A stretch of DNA of 64,000 bases from an uncultured Pelagibacteraceae bacterium (GCA_902540275.1 CACBMB010000002.1:1-64000); one strand, 5' to 3'; positions 1 through 11,267 are shown, counted from the stretch's first letter. Numbers and translations are program-made. The notes: generated by a model not told the origin, from the letters alone.

Positions 1-1014
1 GCTTTAAGTTTCTTAAATGATCCTTTGTTAGCTAAAGATCATTTTGAAAATTTTTATAATAATGTAGGCTACCCAATAAGTACATCAAGAGGTGCTTATT
101 GGTTAGCCAAGACTTATCAAAAATTAGGTAAAGAGGAATTTGCTAATCAATGGTTTGAAAAGGCTGCTAATTTTCTTACAACTTATTATGGTCAACTAGC
201 GTTTATGGAACTTAATCCAAATAAAACATTTGAACTAGCAAAAGATATAGAAGTATCGAAAGATTATAGAGATTATTTTTTTAAAAAAGAATTAGTAAAA
301 ATAATCTATCTTCTCGATGAACTTAATGAAGATAAATATACAAAACATATTTTAAGACATCTGGCCAATGATAATATTGATAACGGTAGTGAAATATTAG
401 CTGCTGAATTAGCTACAAATATAGATAGATTTGATTTTGCAATTCAGATAGCAAAAATTGCTTCTTATGAAAAAAGATTTCACAACAAATTTAATTACCC
501 AATAATAAGCACTCCTAAATATATTAACGGAAGAAAAATTCCTGATACAGCATTTATATTATCTATAATTAGACAAGAAAGCGAATTTGATTTAAGTGCA
601 AACAGTCATGCAGGTGCTAAAGGTTTAATGCAACTAATGCCTTACACTGCAAAATTAGTAGCAAAACAAGCTAAGCTTCCTTATTCAAAATCAAGACTAA
701 CAAAAGATGCCGAATATAATATTAATTTAGGTTCTCATTATATTGCAGGATTAATTTTAGAATATGATGGAGCTTATCCATTTGCTATAGCCGCTTATAA
801 CGCTGGACCTAAAAGAGTTAGATATTGGAATAGAATAAATAAAAATCCTCAAAAGAAACAGATAGATTATGTTAATTGGATTGAACTGATAAAATTTAAA
901 GAAACGAGAAATTACGTTCAAAGAGTTTTGGAAAATTATAATGTCTATCGTTATATTCTTGAGCAAAAGCCCATAACTATGAAAAATTTTTTTAAAGACG
1001 ACCCATTATACTAA
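1..1014 (+). CDS. Soluble lytic murein transglycosylase (SLT domain), 5' end outside the window
   Basis: ORF open from base 1 (upstream codons read ALSFLNDP in frame, then TTG called as start at 25). SLT motifs: AFILSIIRQESEFDLSANSHAGAKGLMQLMPYTA and YPFAIAAYNAGPKRV. Confidence 0.9.
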   Translation, partial: ALSFLNDPLLAKDHFENFYNNVGYPISTSRGAYWLAKTYQKLGKEEFANQWFEKAANFLTTYYGQLAFMELNPNKTFELAKDIEVSKDYRDYFFKKELVKIIYLLDELNEDKYTKHILRHLANDNIDNGSEILAAELATNIDRFDFAIQIAKIASYEKRFHNKFNYPIISTPKYINGRKIPDTAFILSIIRQESEFDLSANSHAGAKGLMQLMPYTAKLVAKQAKLPYSKSRLTKDAEYNINLGSHYIAGLILEYDGAYPFAIAAYNAGPKRVRYWNRINKNPQKKQIDYVNWIELIKFKETRNYVQRVLENYNVYRYILEQKPITMKNFFKDDPLY

Positions 1015-1018
1015 TTTA

Positions 1019-1110
1019 TGGCGGAAGAGGAGGGATTCGAACCCTCGGTACAAGTTTCCTCGCACGGTCATTTAGCAAACGACTGGTTTAAGCCTCTCAC
1101 CCACTCTTCC
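1019..1110 (-). tRNA. tRNA-Ser (anticodon GCT)
   Basis: Reverse complement GGAAGAGTGGGTGAGAGGC...GTCGTTTGCTAAATGAC...GGTTCGAATCCCTCCTCTTCCGCCA: acceptor stem, long variable arm, T-loop, encoded CCA. Confidence 0.95.
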
Positions 1111-1173
1111 AGGAAATTTGTCACTTCTGATTGTATTGAATAATCAATATTTATAAAGTAATTATTCATAATA

Positions 1174-2427
1174 ATGAGAAATAAGTACTCTTTATTTTCG
1201 CTGGTAAAAAATGCTTTTTCATATCATGAAAATTGGGAAAAAGCATGGAAAGATCCTGAGCCCAAAAAAGAATACGATGCAGTAATTGTTGGTGGTGGTG
1301 GTCATGGATTAGCTACAGCTTATTATTTAGCTAAAAAACATGATATGAAAAATATTGCAGTTGTAGAGAAAGGTTGGATAGGTGGAGGTAATACTGGCAG
1401 AAATACAACTATCATAAGATCTAATTATTTATGGGATGCTAGTGCTGGACTTTATAATCATGCTTTAAAAATTTGGGAAGGTTTGTCTCAAGAGCTTAAT
1501 TATAATGTAATGTTTAGTCAAAGAGGTGTAATGAATCTAGCACATAATTTACAAGATGTTAGAGATTTAAAAAGAAGAACGCATGCCAATAGATTAAATG
1601 GAATCGATGCGGTTTACCTAGATACAAAACAGGTAAAAAAATTTTGCCCAATAATAAATACATCACCTGATATTCGTTATCCTGTACTAGGTGGAACTCT
1701 TCAACGTAGGGCTGGTACTGCACGACATGATGCTGTTGCATGGGGTTATGCAAGAGGTGCGAACGAAATGGGTGTTGATATAATTCAAAATTGTGAGGTT
1801 AAAGGAATAAAAAGGAATCGTGACAGTGTTGAAGGAATTGAAACTACTAAAGGATTTATAAAAACAAATAAAATAGGAGTCGTCGCGGCTGGTCACTCAA
1901 GTGTAATAGCAAATATGGCGGGATTAAAATTACCTTTGGAAAGTAAACCGCTACAAGCTTTAGTGTCTGAACCAGTTAAACCAATTATTGATACTGTAGT
2001 TATGTCTAATGCTGTTCATGCTTATGTAAGTCAATCTGATAAAGGAGAGTTAGTTATAGGTGCTGGTACAGATGATTATGTATCTTATTCACAAAAAGGT
2101 AGTCATGATATTGTAGAAGGCACTCTAAATGCAATTTTGGAATTATATCCAATTTTTAGTAGAATGAGAATGCTGCGTCAATGGGGTGGAATAGTGGACA
2201 TATGTCCAGATGCAAGCCCAATAATTAGTAAAACTTCTATTAAAGGATTATATTTTAATTGTGGTTGGGGAACTGGAGGATTTAAAGCAACTCCTGGTTC
2301 GGGTGATTTGTTTGCTCACACTATTGCAAATGATGAACCACATAAACTAAATGCTGCATTCAATTTAAACAGATTCGTAAGTGGTGATCTAGTTGATGAA
2401 CACGGTGCAGCAGCTGTGGCACACTAA
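1174..2427 (+). CDS. soxB: Sarcosine oxidase beta subunit
   Basis: FAD-binding [22 protein letters not shown] fold; followed by soxD, soxA, soxG in canonical order. Confidence 0.93.
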   Translation: MRNKYSLFSLVKNAFSYHENWEKAWKDPEPKKEYDAVIVGGGGHGLATAYYLAKKHDMKNIAVVEKGWIGGGNTGRNTTIIRSNYLWDASAGLYNHALKIWEGLSQELNYNVMFSQRGVMNLAHNLQDVRDLKRRTHANRLNGIDAVYLDTKQVKKFCPIINTSPDIRYPVLGGTLQRRAGTARHDAVAWGYARGANEMGVDIIQNCEVKGIKRNRDSVEGIETTKGFIKTNKIGVVAAGHSSVIANMAGLKLPLESKPLQALVSEPVKPIIDTVVMSNAVHAYVSQSDKGELVIGAGTDDYVSYSQKGSHDIVEGTLNAILELYPIFSRMRMLRQWGGIVDICPDASPIISKTSIKGLYFNCGWGTGGFKATPGSGDLFAHTIANDEPHKLNAAFNLNRFVSGDLVDEHGAAAVAH

Positions 2428-2702
2428 TGTTTTTAATTAATTGTCCTTATTGTGGTGAAAGAGAACAAAGTGAATTTAAAGCAGGTGGTGAGGCCCATAT
2501 AATTAGACCTAAACAACCAACTGAATTAAGTGACGATCAATGGGCAGAATATCTCTTTATGAGAAAAAATATCAAAGGCATACAATTTGAAAGATGGGTA
2601 CACACACATGGTTGTAGAAAGTGGTTCAATGTAGTTCGAGACACATCAAATGATATAATTAAAGCAGTTTATAAAATGGGTGAAAAACCTCCAACCAAAT
2701 AA
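2427..2702 (+). CDS. soxD: Sarcosine oxidase delta subunit
   Basis: Small protein with CPYCGEREQSEF and HTHGCRKWFNVVRDT, typical of SoxD; overlaps the soxB stop. Confidence 0.93.
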   Translation: MFLINCPYCGEREQSEFKAGGEAHIIRPKQPTELSDDQWAEYLFMRKNIKGIQFERWVHTHGCRKWFNVVRDTSNDIIKAVYKMGEKPPTK

Positions 2703-2705
2703 ATA

Positions 2706-5700
2706 ATGACAAAAAATTTAAGAGTTAGAACAAGTAAGTTTATTGATGAAACATATAAAATTTCATTCAAATTTGATGGAAAAACTTATTATGGATATAA
2801 AGGAGATACTTTAGCCTCTGCTCTTTTAGCAAATGATATTCATTTAGTTGGAAGAAGTTTTAAATATCATAGACCACGTGGAATAATGACAGCAGGTTCA
2901 GAAGAACCTAATGCAATTGTGCAATTACATAAAAACTCATCAAGAACAGAACCGAATGTAAGGGCCACTGAAGTGGAGATTTATGAAGGCTTAGAAGCCT
3001 CAAGTCAAAATTGTTGGCCAAGTGTAAATTTTGATATAGGTGGAATAAATAATATATTAAGCCCACTTTTACCTGCGGGCTTTTATTACAAAACTTTTAT
3101 GTGGCCTGCGAGCTTCTGGGAAAAATATGAATACTTTATCAGAAAATCTGCAGGATTAGGTAAATCACCAACTATGCCTGATCCTGATATATATGAACAC
3201 AAATACATTCATTGTGATGTTTTAGTTATTGGAGCAGGTATTTCAGGAATAATAGCAGCAAAAACAGCTGCACAAAATGGATTCAAAACTCTTTTAGTTG
3301 ATGAAAAACCTTATTTAGGAGGTTCAACAATTTACCAAAATTCTGAACATTTTAAAATTAATAACCAAATTTCAAGCTCTTGGTTAGAAAAAGAAATAAA
3401 TGAAATTAAGAAATTCAAAAATTTAGAAATTAAAACGAGAACAAGTATAGCTGCTTTTCATGGTTATAATTTTTTATTAGCTAGGGAAAATTTAACTGAT
3501 CATATTCCATTAGAACAGAGAAACAATAAAACTCGCCAAAGACTTTTAAAGATTAGAGCAAAAAAAGTGATAACTGCAACTGGATCCTTAGAAAGACCAT
3601 TAATTTTTGATAATAATGATCGTCCAGGTATTTTACTTTCCTCTGCTGTAGAAAAATATGCAAATCTGTATGGAGTAGCTTGTGGAGAAAAAAATGTTTT
3701 ATTTACTAATAACGATAGTGCTTATGAAACAGCAATTAGTCTTCATCAAAAAGGGATAAATATAGAAGCTATTATTGATAATAGAGAAGAAATAGACTCG
3801 AAATTAATTAGAGAAACAGAGAAAAATAATATCAAAATCTACAAAGGATACACGGTTGTTAACACCTATGGCTATAAGAGAATTAATAAAATTTCAATAA
3901 TGCAACTTTCAAAAGATGGTCAAAAAGTAGTTAGTTCCAAAATATCTATTTCATGTGACTGTCTGGGGATCTCAGGAGGATGGACTCCGGCTGTTCATCT
4001 TTTCACACAATCTGGAGGTAAATTAAAATTTAGAGATGAAGATCAGGTTTTTATTCCAAATATTTATTCATCAGATCAAATTAGCATAGGATCGTGTAAT
4101 GGTGATTTTACTTTAGATGAAATATTATCCAATGTACCAAATTCATTAAGAGAATTTTTAAATATAAAAAAAACTGATTATGAAAATCTTGAAGTCCGTT
4201 CTTCATTTAATAAAACAAAAAGAAATATATGGTTGCTTCCTTCTGACAAAGTTATTGGAAAAACAAAACCTTTTGTTGATTACCAAAATGATGCTACTGC
4301 AAAAGATATTAAATTAGCTTTAAGAGAAGGTTTCAGATCAATCGAACATGTAAAAAGATACACAACAACTGGTATGGGGACTGATCAAGGAAAACTTGGG
4401 AATATGCATGCATTAGGAATTATATCTGAAACAGCCGGTTCTAAAATGGGAGAACTTGGTACAACAACTTTTAGACCTCCTTATACTCCTCTTACATTTG
4501 GTACAATAGTTGGAAGAAATGTTGGTGAATATTTTGACATATTTAGAAAAACTCCTATGCATGATTGGCATGTACAAAATAAAGCTGAATTTGAAAATGT
4601 AGGACAATGGAAAAGAGCTTGGTATTATCCTCAAAATGGTGAGAGTATGCACGATGCAGTTCAAAGAGAAAGCAAGGCTGCAAGAGATAGTGCAGGTATA
4701 TTAGATGCATCTACATTGGGTAAAATTGATATTCAAGGAACTGATGCTTCTGAATTTTTAAACAGAGTTTACACAAATGCTTGGTCTAAACTAGCCATTG
4801 GAAAATGTCGGTATGGTTTAATGTTAAATGAAGATGGAATGGTTTATGATGACGGTGTAACAACAAGATTAGGTGAAAATCATTATATAATGACAACCAC
4901 AACAGGTGGTGCTGCTACTGTTCTAGGTAAATTAGAAGATTATCTGCAGACTGAATGGCCCGAATTAGATGTTTATTTAACTTCTGTAACTGATCATTAT
5001 GCAACAATAAGTGTTTGTGGTCCAAATAGTAAGAAAATTGTATCACAAGTAATTCCTGATCTTAATTTTTCAGATGAAAGTTTTCCACACATGTCTTTCA
5101 AAAACACAAAGATCGACAAAATTAAATGTAGGGTAATGAGAATTAGTTTTACGGGTGAACATAGTTACGAAATTAATGTTCAAGCTAATTATGGTAAATC
5201 AGTATGGGAAAAATGTATGGAAGCAGGAAAAGAATTTAATATTACTCCATATGGTACTGAAACTATGCACTTATTAAGAGCTGAAAAAGGATTTATTATT
5301 GTGGGTCAAGATACTGATGCAACTATGACTCCTATTGATTTACAAATGGATTGGATAGTTAGTAAAAAGAAATATGATTTTATAGGAAAAAGATCTTTAT
5401 ATAGATCTGATACAATAAGAGAAGACAGGAAACAATTAGTTGGTCTACTCACTGAAAATCCAGATGAAGTTTTAGAAGAAGGTGCTCAAATAGTAGCTGA
5501 TGTTAACAAATCACCTATTGAAATGTTAGGTCATGTGACATCAAGTTATTACAGTCCTAACTTAAAAAAATCAATTGCTCTAGGGGTTGTACGAGGTGGA
5601 AAAAATATGATAGGTCAAAAACTAATTATTCCAATGGAAAATAAAAAAATTAATGTAACTGTTGCTGACCCAGTTTTTTTAGATAAGGAGAATAAAAGAT

Positions 5701-5711
5701 TAAATGCTTAA
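2706..5711 (+). CDS. soxA: Sarcosine oxidase alpha subunit
   Basis: 1001 aa; N-terminal GDTLASALLANDIHLVGRSFKYHRPRGIMTAGSEEPNA, pyridine nucleotide-disulfide oxidoreductase region, C-terminal GcvT-like domain (GTETMHLLRAEKGFIIVGQDTD). Confidence 0.95.
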   Translation: MTKNLRVRTSKFIDETYKISFKFDGKTYYGYKGDTLASALLANDIHLVGRSFKYHRPRGIMTAGSEEPNAIVQLHKNSSRTEPNVRATEVEIYEGLEASSQNCWPSVNFDIGGINNILSPLLPAGFYYKTFMWPASFWEKYEYFIRKSAGLGKSPTMPDPDIYEHKYIHCDVLVIGAGISGIIAAKTAAQNGFKTLLVDEKPYLGGSTIYQNSEHFKINNQISSSWLEKEINEIKKFKNLEIKTRTSIAAFHGYNFLLARENLTDHIPLEQRNNKTRQRLLKIRAKKVITATGSLERPLIFDNNDRPGILLSSAVEKYANLYGVACGEKNVLFTNNDSAYETAISLHQKGINIEAIIDNREEIDSKLIRETEKNNIKIYKGYTVVNTYGYKRINKISIMQLSKDGQKVVSSKISISCDCLGISGGWTPAVHLFTQSGGKLKFRDEDQVFIPNIYSSDQISIGSCNGDFTLDEILSNVPNSLREFLNIKKTDYENLEVRSSFNKTKRNIWLLPSDKVIGKTKPFVDYQNDATAKDIKLALREGFRSIEHVKRYTTTGMGTDQGKLGNMHALGIISETAGSKMGELGTTTFRPPYTPLTFGTIVGRNVGEYFDIFRKTPMHDWHVQNKAEFENVGQWKRAWYYPQNGESMHDAVQRESKAARDSAGILDASTLGKIDIQGTDASEFLNRVYTNAWSKLAIGKCRYGLMLNEDGMVYDDGVTTRLGENHYIMTTTTGGAATVLGKLEDYLQTEWPELDVYLTSVTDHYATISVCGPNSKKIVSQVIPDLNFSDESFPHMSFKNTKIDKIKCRVMRISFTGEHSYEINVQANYGKSVWEKCMEAGKEFNITPYGTETMHLLRAEKGFIIVGQDTDATMTPIDLQMDWIVSKKKYDFIGKRSLYRSDTIREDRKQLVGLLTENPDEVLEEGAQIVADVNKSPIEMLGHVTSSYYSPNLKKSIALGVVRGGKNMIGQKLIIPMENKKINVTVADPVFLDKENKRLNA

Positions 5712-6267
5712 TTACACAAATGTAATAACTGAAGAAAAATCTTACTCAGGTTTACAAATGAAAGAAGTTAAACCTGTTATGAAATTAATTATAAGAGGTA
5801 AAAAAAGAGAATTTTTATCTGCAATCGGAAAATCATTAAATTTATTATTGCCCACTGAAGCTAACACATCATCAAGAAGTGAAAAATTAACTGCTCTTTG
5901 GTTAAGCCCAGATGAATGGATGATTTACTCTAATGAAACTTTAAACTTTGAGAGTAATGACTATGAAACTGATAATTTACTTAATAAAAGTATTTCAAAA
6001 CCAAATTTAGGAGCTGTGACGGATGTTACTGATCAATTTGTTCTGATAAATATTAAAGGTGATAAAATTTTTAACTTATTTGAGACTGGTTCTCCTTTTA
6101 ATTTTAATCAATTTAGAAATAAAAAAGGTTCAGTTACTCAAACGATTCTCGCTAAAATTGATGTGATAATTCATAATCAAAACCAAAATGAGGTAAATCT
6201 TTTTGTAAGACGCTCGTTTTCGCAACATTTGTTCTCATGGATGAATGATAGTGCGTCAAGATTATAG
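5704..6267 (+). CDS. soxG: Sarcosine oxidase gamma subunit
   Basis: Position after soxA (8-nt overlap) and SoxG-like sequence ([35 protein letters not shown]). Confidence 0.88.
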   Translation: MLNYTNVITEEKSYSGLQMKEVKPVMKLIIRGKKREFLSAIGKSLNLLLPTEANTSSRSEKLTALWLSPDEWMIYSNETLNFESNDYETDNLLNKSISKPNLGAVTDVTDQFVLINIKGDKIFNLFETGSPFNFNQFRNKKGSVTQTILAKIDVIIHNQNQNEVNLFVRRSFSQHLFSWMNDSASRL

Positions 6268-6302
6268 TTTCATTTATATTTTCAAATAAGTTATCTAATA
6301 GA

Positions 6303-7070
6303 ATGAAAAAATTATTTCTTATAGCATTATTTGCTTTTTTACCCTTTTCCTTAAATGCAGAGTCTAATTTAGACAAGATTTTATCATCAGGAGTTTTAAA
6401 AGTTGGTACAACTGGTGATTGGGATCCAATGACCATGAAGGATCCAGCAACAAATAAATATAAGGGATTTGATATCGATGTAATGAATGAACTCGCAAAA
6501 GATATGGGAGTAAAGATAGAGTTTGTAGCAGCTGAATGGAAAACCATAGTTTCTGGGATTACATCTGAAAGATATGATATTTCAACTAGTGTAACAAAAA
6601 CTCCAAAAAGAGCTGAAGTAGCAGGTTTTACTGATACTTATTACAAATATGGAACTGTTCCATTAGTACTTAAGAAAAATTTGAAAAAATTTCCAACATG
6701 GGACTCGTTGAATAACTCAAACGTAACAATTGCTACTACTCTTGGTACATCACAAGAAGAAAAAGCAAAAGAATTTTTTCCAAAATCAAAATTAAATTCA
6801 GTTGAAGCGCCAGCTAGAGATTTTCAGGAAGTTTTAGCTGGTAGAGCGGATGGAAATATTACAAGTTCAACTGAAGCTAATAAATTAGTAATCAAATATC
6901 CACAACTAGCTATAGTTCCTGATGGAGAAAAAAATCCTGCTTTCTTAGCAATGATGGTTCCAAAAGGTGATAATAAATGGAACAGTTACGTTAATGATTG
7001 GATAAAAAAGAAAAAGTCATCAGGCTTCTTTACTGAGTTATTAGCTAAATATAATCTAAAAAGCTTATAA
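6303..7070 (+). CDS. ABC transporter periplasmic amino-acid-binding protein (SBP family 3)
   Basis: Signal peptide [38 protein letters not shown]...[23 protein letters not shown]. Confidence 0.88.
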   Translation: MKKLFLIALFAFLPFSLNAESNLDKILSSGVLKVGTTGDWDPMTMKDPATNKYKGFDIDVMNELAKDMGVKIEFVAAEWKTIVSGITSERYDISTSVTKTPKRAEVAGFTDTYYKYGTVPLVLKKNLKKFPTWDSLNNSNVTIATTLGTSQEEKAKEFFPKSKLNSVEAPARDFQEVLAGRADGNITSSTEANKLVIKYPQLAIVPDGEKNPAFLAMMVPKGDNKWNSYVNDWIKKKKSSGFFTELLAKYNLKSL

Positions 7071-7110
7071 TCAATTAGTAATTAATATTTAATTCTTTAT
7101 AACTTAAAGA

Positions 7111-7842
7111 GTGAGAAATTTAATTTTTTTACTCTTAATTTTACCTCTTACTTCATGCGGTAAAAGTGAACTTAATTGGCTAATTTTATCTCCTAATAAT
7201 ATGGAGGGATTAACTAATTTAAAATTTTTATTAAGTGGTTTAACTACTACTATTTTTATTTCAGTAGTTTCAATAATTATTTCAATCTTTTTAGGGCTTG
7301 TTATTGCAATTCCATCCCTAGCTAAAAATAAGTTTTTAACTTATTTAAATATAGGTTATGTAGAAATTGTAAGAGCAATCCCATTACTAGTTTTAATCCT
7401 TTGGATTTATTATGGTTTACCAATAATGACGGGAATAAGTTTTAGTCCATTTGTCTCTGGTATCATCGCTTTATCAATTAGTGAAAGTGCTTTTCAGGCT
7501 GAAATTTTTAGAGCAGGTATTAATTCAATCAAAAAATCCCAATGGGAGGCTGGAAGTTCACTTGGCTTAAATTTTTTTAGAAAATTAAAATTAGTTATAC
7601 TTCCTCAAGCAATTAAGAATATTTTACCTGCTATTGGAAATCAATTTGTTTATGTTTTAAAAATGTCTTCATTAGTATCGATCATTGGTATCGGTGATTT
7701 GACAAGAAAAGCTAATGAACTCGTTGTAACAACATATCGACCATTGGAAATTTATACTTTTTTAATTCTTGAGTATTTAATTTTAATATTGATCGTTTCA
7801 TATCTAGTAAGAAAGCTAGAAAAGAAGTTGCAAAAAGATTAA
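7111..7842 (+). CDS. Amino-acid ABC transporter permease (HisM/GlnP type), GTG start
   Basis: EAGSSLGLNFFRKLKLVILPQAIKNILPAIGNQFVYVLKMSSLVSIIG is the EAA loop region of polar amino acid permeases. Confidence 0.88.
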   Translation: MRNLIFLLLILPLTSCGKSELNWLILSPNNMEGLTNLKFLLSGLTTTIFISVVSIIISIFLGLVIAIPSLAKNKFLTYLNIGYVEIVRAIPLLVLILWIYYGLPIMTGISFSPFVSGIIALSISESAFQAEIFRAGINSIKKSQWEAGSSLGLNFFRKLKLVILPQAIKNILPAIGNQFVYVLKMSSLVSIIGIGDLTRKANELVVTTYRPLEIYTFLILEYLILILIVSYLVRKLEKKLQKD

Positions 7843-8366
7843 TTTTTTTTTCTATAATCCCATGGCTTTTCAAAAGAGCCTCCCCATAAACCTAATTTTT
7901 CTCTTTTTGCAATATTTTCTTGAAATATAAATTTTTTTGAATATTTAATATAAGCAACTGCATATCCATTGCGAACCATCCATTCATTTATATTCACTTT
8001 ATTTTTAAAACATTCTGCAATAAATCTTTTATATCTATCCTTCTCTATCCATTTACATGTCACAAATTTATCATTAATTTTTTTTTTTAGTTTTTTTGTA
8101 GAAATTTCTCCACAAGGATAATCTTTATTAAAAGTCAAAAAAGATATTGTTAACCAAGGTTTTCTACATTTCTGTTTCTTTTCAGGAGCATCAATTCCAA
8201 AAAAACGTATTTTTTTTTCGTTAATTTGAATTGAATCCCCGTCGGTTACTTTAGCTATTCCAGAAATTATCTTTACTTCATCTGATTTGACATCATTATA
8301 AGTCAAAAAGAAAAATATTAGACATATACTAATAAGAAAAAAGAGTTTTATTTTGTTTAAAAACAT
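7839..8366 (-). CDS. Thermonuclease (SNase)-like secreted protein
   Basis: Signal-like N-terminus; AKVTDGDSIQINEKKIRFFGIDAPE...YKRFIAECF...NGYAVAYIKYSK...KLGLWGGSFEKPWDYRKKN. Confidence 0.85.
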   Translation of the reverse strand: MFLNKIKLFFLISICLIFFFLTYNDVKSDEVKIISGIAKVTDGDSIQINEKKIRFFGIDAPEKKQKCRKPWLTISFLTFNKDYPCGEISTKKLKKKINDKFVTCKWIEKDRYKRFIAECFKNKVNINEWMVRNGYAVAYIKYSKKFIFQENIAKREKLGLWGGSFEKPWDYRKKN

Positions 8367-9699
8367 TATTTAAAAAATAACCAATAAATATTAATACAGC
8401 AACTCCCATTGCCCAATTTGTAGCCATAATTGTATAGAAAATATCCTCATAATCTCCTCCTCTTATATTGATTACATACCATAAACTTAAAAAAGGGAAT
8501 GCGGTTAATCTTAATATACTTAAATATAAACTATAAAGGGGTTTCTTAACTGCTTGAAATACAGCTGTAGTAATAAAAAAAACTGGATAAATAGGTCCAA
8601 TTAATGCTGCAACTTTTAAATAAATAGCTCCACTCGCAATTGCTTTTTGATTGTCAGTAAATAATGAAACAAAAAATTCTGCACCAAAAAATATTATTAT
8701 TCCAGCAATAGCCATGAATGAAGAACCAAATAATAAAGCTTTAGTATATAATTCTCTAATTCTATTATAAGCTTTAGCTCCAAAATTTTGTCCTCCGATA
8801 GAAAGAACTGCTGTATTCAAACCAATAACTGGCAGTAAAAATACTTGCTCTACTCTTAATGCAGCACCATAACCGGCTGTAGCTAAGTCACCAAACTGTC
8901 CAATGAAATATAAAATATTAAATATTCCTACTCCAATAAATAACATACTAAACATAACTGGCACAGCTTGATTGGTTAATGATTTTAGATAATCGAATTT
9001 AGGAATAAAACATTGTGGTTTTAGATAATCTCTAATTTTACAATTATTAACTTTATATGCTAAATAGATTGTTCCAATTGATTGTGAAATTACTGTAGCT
9101 ATTGCAAGTCCAGCTATACCAAATCCAGGAATAAACCCATATCCCCAAATAAATAACGGATTTAAAAAAATGTTTAGAAAAAAACTAAATATCAAAACAT
9201 TTCTATAACTTCTTGTATCACCCTGAGCATTTAGAGTCCCATTCAGTGATATTTGTATCAATACAATAAAAGTTCCATAAAAAATAATATCTAGATATTC
9301 TCTTGTCAAAGCTATTCCAGCAGTATCAGATCCCATAACACCCAATAAATAATTTGAAGCATTCAAACCAAATAAAGTTACAAATATTGATACTGTTAAA
9401 GCAAAAATCAAAGACTGTGCAATATACATGGAAGCAACTTTCACTTTTTTTTCACCTATTGAGTTACCTATTAATGCATTTGTTGCGGCACCTAAGCCAA
9501 CACCGACAGCTATAATAGTAAAATAAATTGGAAATGATTTTGCTATAGCACCTATTGCTTCAGCAGAAATTCTACCAGCAAACCAAGTATCGACTAAATT
9601 ATAAAAAGTTTGAAATAACGAACCAACACTTGCGGGTATAGTGACTTTTCTAAGCAGTGTCCAAATTGGATCTTTAGTTAATTTTATTGATTTAGACAA
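8329..9699 (-). CDS. MATE family efflux transporter
   Basis: 12-TM-like protein; LVDTWFAGRISAEAIGAIAKSFPI and repeated MATE half-domains. Confidence 0.92.
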   Translation of the reverse strand: MSKSIKLTKDPIWTLLRKVTIPASVGSLFQTFYNLVDTWFAGRISAEAIGAIAKSFPIYFTIIAVGVGLGAATNALIGNSIGEKKVKVASMYIAQSLIFALTVSIFVTLFGLNASNYLLGVMGSDTAGIALTREYLDIIFYGTFIVLIQISLNGTLNAQGDTRSYRNVLIFSFFLNIFLNPLFIWGYGFIPGFGIAGLAIATVISQSIGTIYLAYKVNNCKIRDYLKPQCFIPKFDYLKSLTNQAVPVMFSMLFIGVGIFNILYFIGQFGDLATAGYGAALRVEQVFLLPVIGLNTAVLSIGGQNFGAKAYNRIRELYTKALLFGSSFMAIAGIIIFFGAEFFVSLFTDNQKAIASGAIYLKVAALIGPIYPVFFITTAVFQAVKKPLYSLYLSILRLTAFPFLSLWYVINIRGGDYEDIFYTIMATNWAMGVAVLIFIGYFLNNVFKQNKTLFSY

Positions 9700-9707
9700 A
9701 GCTATCC

Positions 9708-10616
9708 TTATTTAAATTCTTTTTGAAAAATATGTTTTTTTCCAGATTGTTTTGCTTTATATATCTGACTTTGTCTCATTCTAAAACGTGATTTTTGAGT
9801 TTTTGTTAATTTACCATGACAATTTGGGCAAGAAACTCCCTCTTCATACTTATTTGATTTTTTGTCTTTTGAGGATATAGGCATTCTACATCCACTACAC
9901 ATAGAATAAGAACCTAACCTTAATCCATGTTTTAGACTAATTCTATTATCAAAAACAAAACATTCCCCTTTCCACAAACTTTCTTGTTTCTTAATCTTAT
10001 TTAAATAGTTTAAAATTCCACCATTTAATTGGTAAATATTCTTAAATCCTTTCTTCTTCAAATAAACAGAAGTTTTTTCGCAACGTACTCCACCGGTACA
10101 AAACATTGCTACTGGTTTATTTTTTTTCAGTTTATTTAAATATTTAGGAAAATCTCTAAAATTAGTTACATTTGGATTTACTGATCTTTTAAAAGTTCCA
10201 ACCTTATATTCAAAAGGTTTTCTAGTATCAATTATGTGAGTTTCTTTATTTTTAATTAGTTTATTCCAATCTTTTGGTTCCAAATGAGATTTCATATTTC
10301 TCTCTTTAGGATTGATGGTTAAATTCATAGGTACAATTTCTTTTTTAATCTTAACTTTAGGTTTATGAAAAGGTTGAAATTTAGAATTAGACTCGTTGTT
10401 GCTATCAAATTGTTTAAATGAGAATAAAGATTTCAGTTTTTTGTTAGTTTTATCAATATCTTTGATACTACCAGAAATAGTGCCATTTAAACCTTCTTTA
10501 GCAATGATTATGGTTCCTCTAATATGATTTGAAATAAGGAACTTCTGTAAAAAATCTTTGTTTTTTTTTAATGATTTAATCTTTAAAAATTTATAAAAAC
10601 CAAAAACTTTAAACAT
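9708..10616 (-). CDS. trhO: tRNA uridine hydroxylase TrhO-like (UPF0176, rhodanese domain)
   Basis: IIDTRKPFEYKVGTF; rhodanese loop MFCTGGVRCEK; C-terminal CSGCR...CPNCHGKLT cysteines. Confidence 0.88.
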   Translation of the reverse strand: MFKVFGFYKFLKIKSLKKNKDFLQKFLISNHIRGTIIIAKEGLNGTISGSIKDIDKTNKKLKSLFSFKQFDSNNESNSKFQPFHKPKVKIKKEIVPMNLTINPKERNMKSHLEPKDWNKLIKNKETHIIDTRKPFEYKVGTFKRSVNPNVTNFRDFPKYLNKLKKNKPVAMFCTGGVRCEKTSVYLKKKGFKNIYQLNGGILNYLNKIKKQESLWKGECFVFDNRISLKHGLRLGSYSMCSGCRMPISSKDKKSNKYEEGVSCPNCHGKLTKTQKSRFRMRQSQIYKAKQSGKKHIFQKEFK

Positions 10617-11266
10617 TATAAAACTCTACAAATAGTCATTCCATCACCTAGTGGAATAATAATTTGTTCTACCCTTTTATCTTCAGACACAAATTTATTA
10701 AAATCTCTAATATTAATAGTAATTTTATCATTATTTTTATCATCAACTACTTCACCATGCCATAAAACGTTATCAACAATTATTAACCCACCTTTATTTA
10801 ATAGTTCTAATGATTTTTCATAATATTCTTTATAATTCATTTTATCTGCATCAATGAAGATCATATCAAATTTATTATTTTTTAATTCTTTTAAACTTTC
10901 AAGAGCGGGTTTAATTATTGTTTGAATTTTATGTTCTTGATTGGCTTTTTTAAAAAAATTTAACGCTATTTTGTTCGTCTCTTCACTTTTATCAAGAGCA
11001 ATAAGTTTTCCGTCATCAGGTAAAGCAAGTGAGATTGAGAGAGCACTAAGTCCTGTGAAAGTTCCAATTTCAAGAACATTTTTAATATTTGAAACTTTTA
11101 TAATTAAATGAAGAAAATGACATTGAGTAGGATCAATCTGCATTCTTTTGATGTCCCCTAAAGTTTTATTATAATTGATTATCTCTTGTTGTATTGGATG
11201 TAAATTTAAACCAAAATTATTAATATAATTTTGTAACTTTTCTGTAATATTAAGGTTTACACCCAT
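10616..11266 (-). CDS. O-methyltransferase (caffeoyl-CoA type, SAM-dependent)
   Basis: VLEIGTFTGLSALSISLALPDDGKLIALDKSEE; FDMIFIDADKMNYKEYYEKSLELLNKGGLIIVDNVLWHGEVVD. Confidence 0.9.
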   Translation of the reverse strand: MGVNLNITEKLQNYINNFGLNLHPIQQEIINYNKTLGDIKRMQIDPTQCHFLHLIIKVSNIKNVLEIGTFTGLSALSISLALPDDGKLIALDKSEETNKIALNFFKKANQEHKIQTIIKPALESLKELKNNKFDMIFIDADKMNYKEYYEKSLELLNKGGLIIVDNVLWHGEVVDDKNNDKITINIRDFNKFVSEDKRVEQIIIPLGDGMTICRVL

Positions 11267-11267
11267 T

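Noticed and set aside
6152-6547. 131-aa minus-strand ORF across soxG/SBP start
   Set aside because: Overlaps the ends of two well-supported genes on the opposite strand; no domain similarity.
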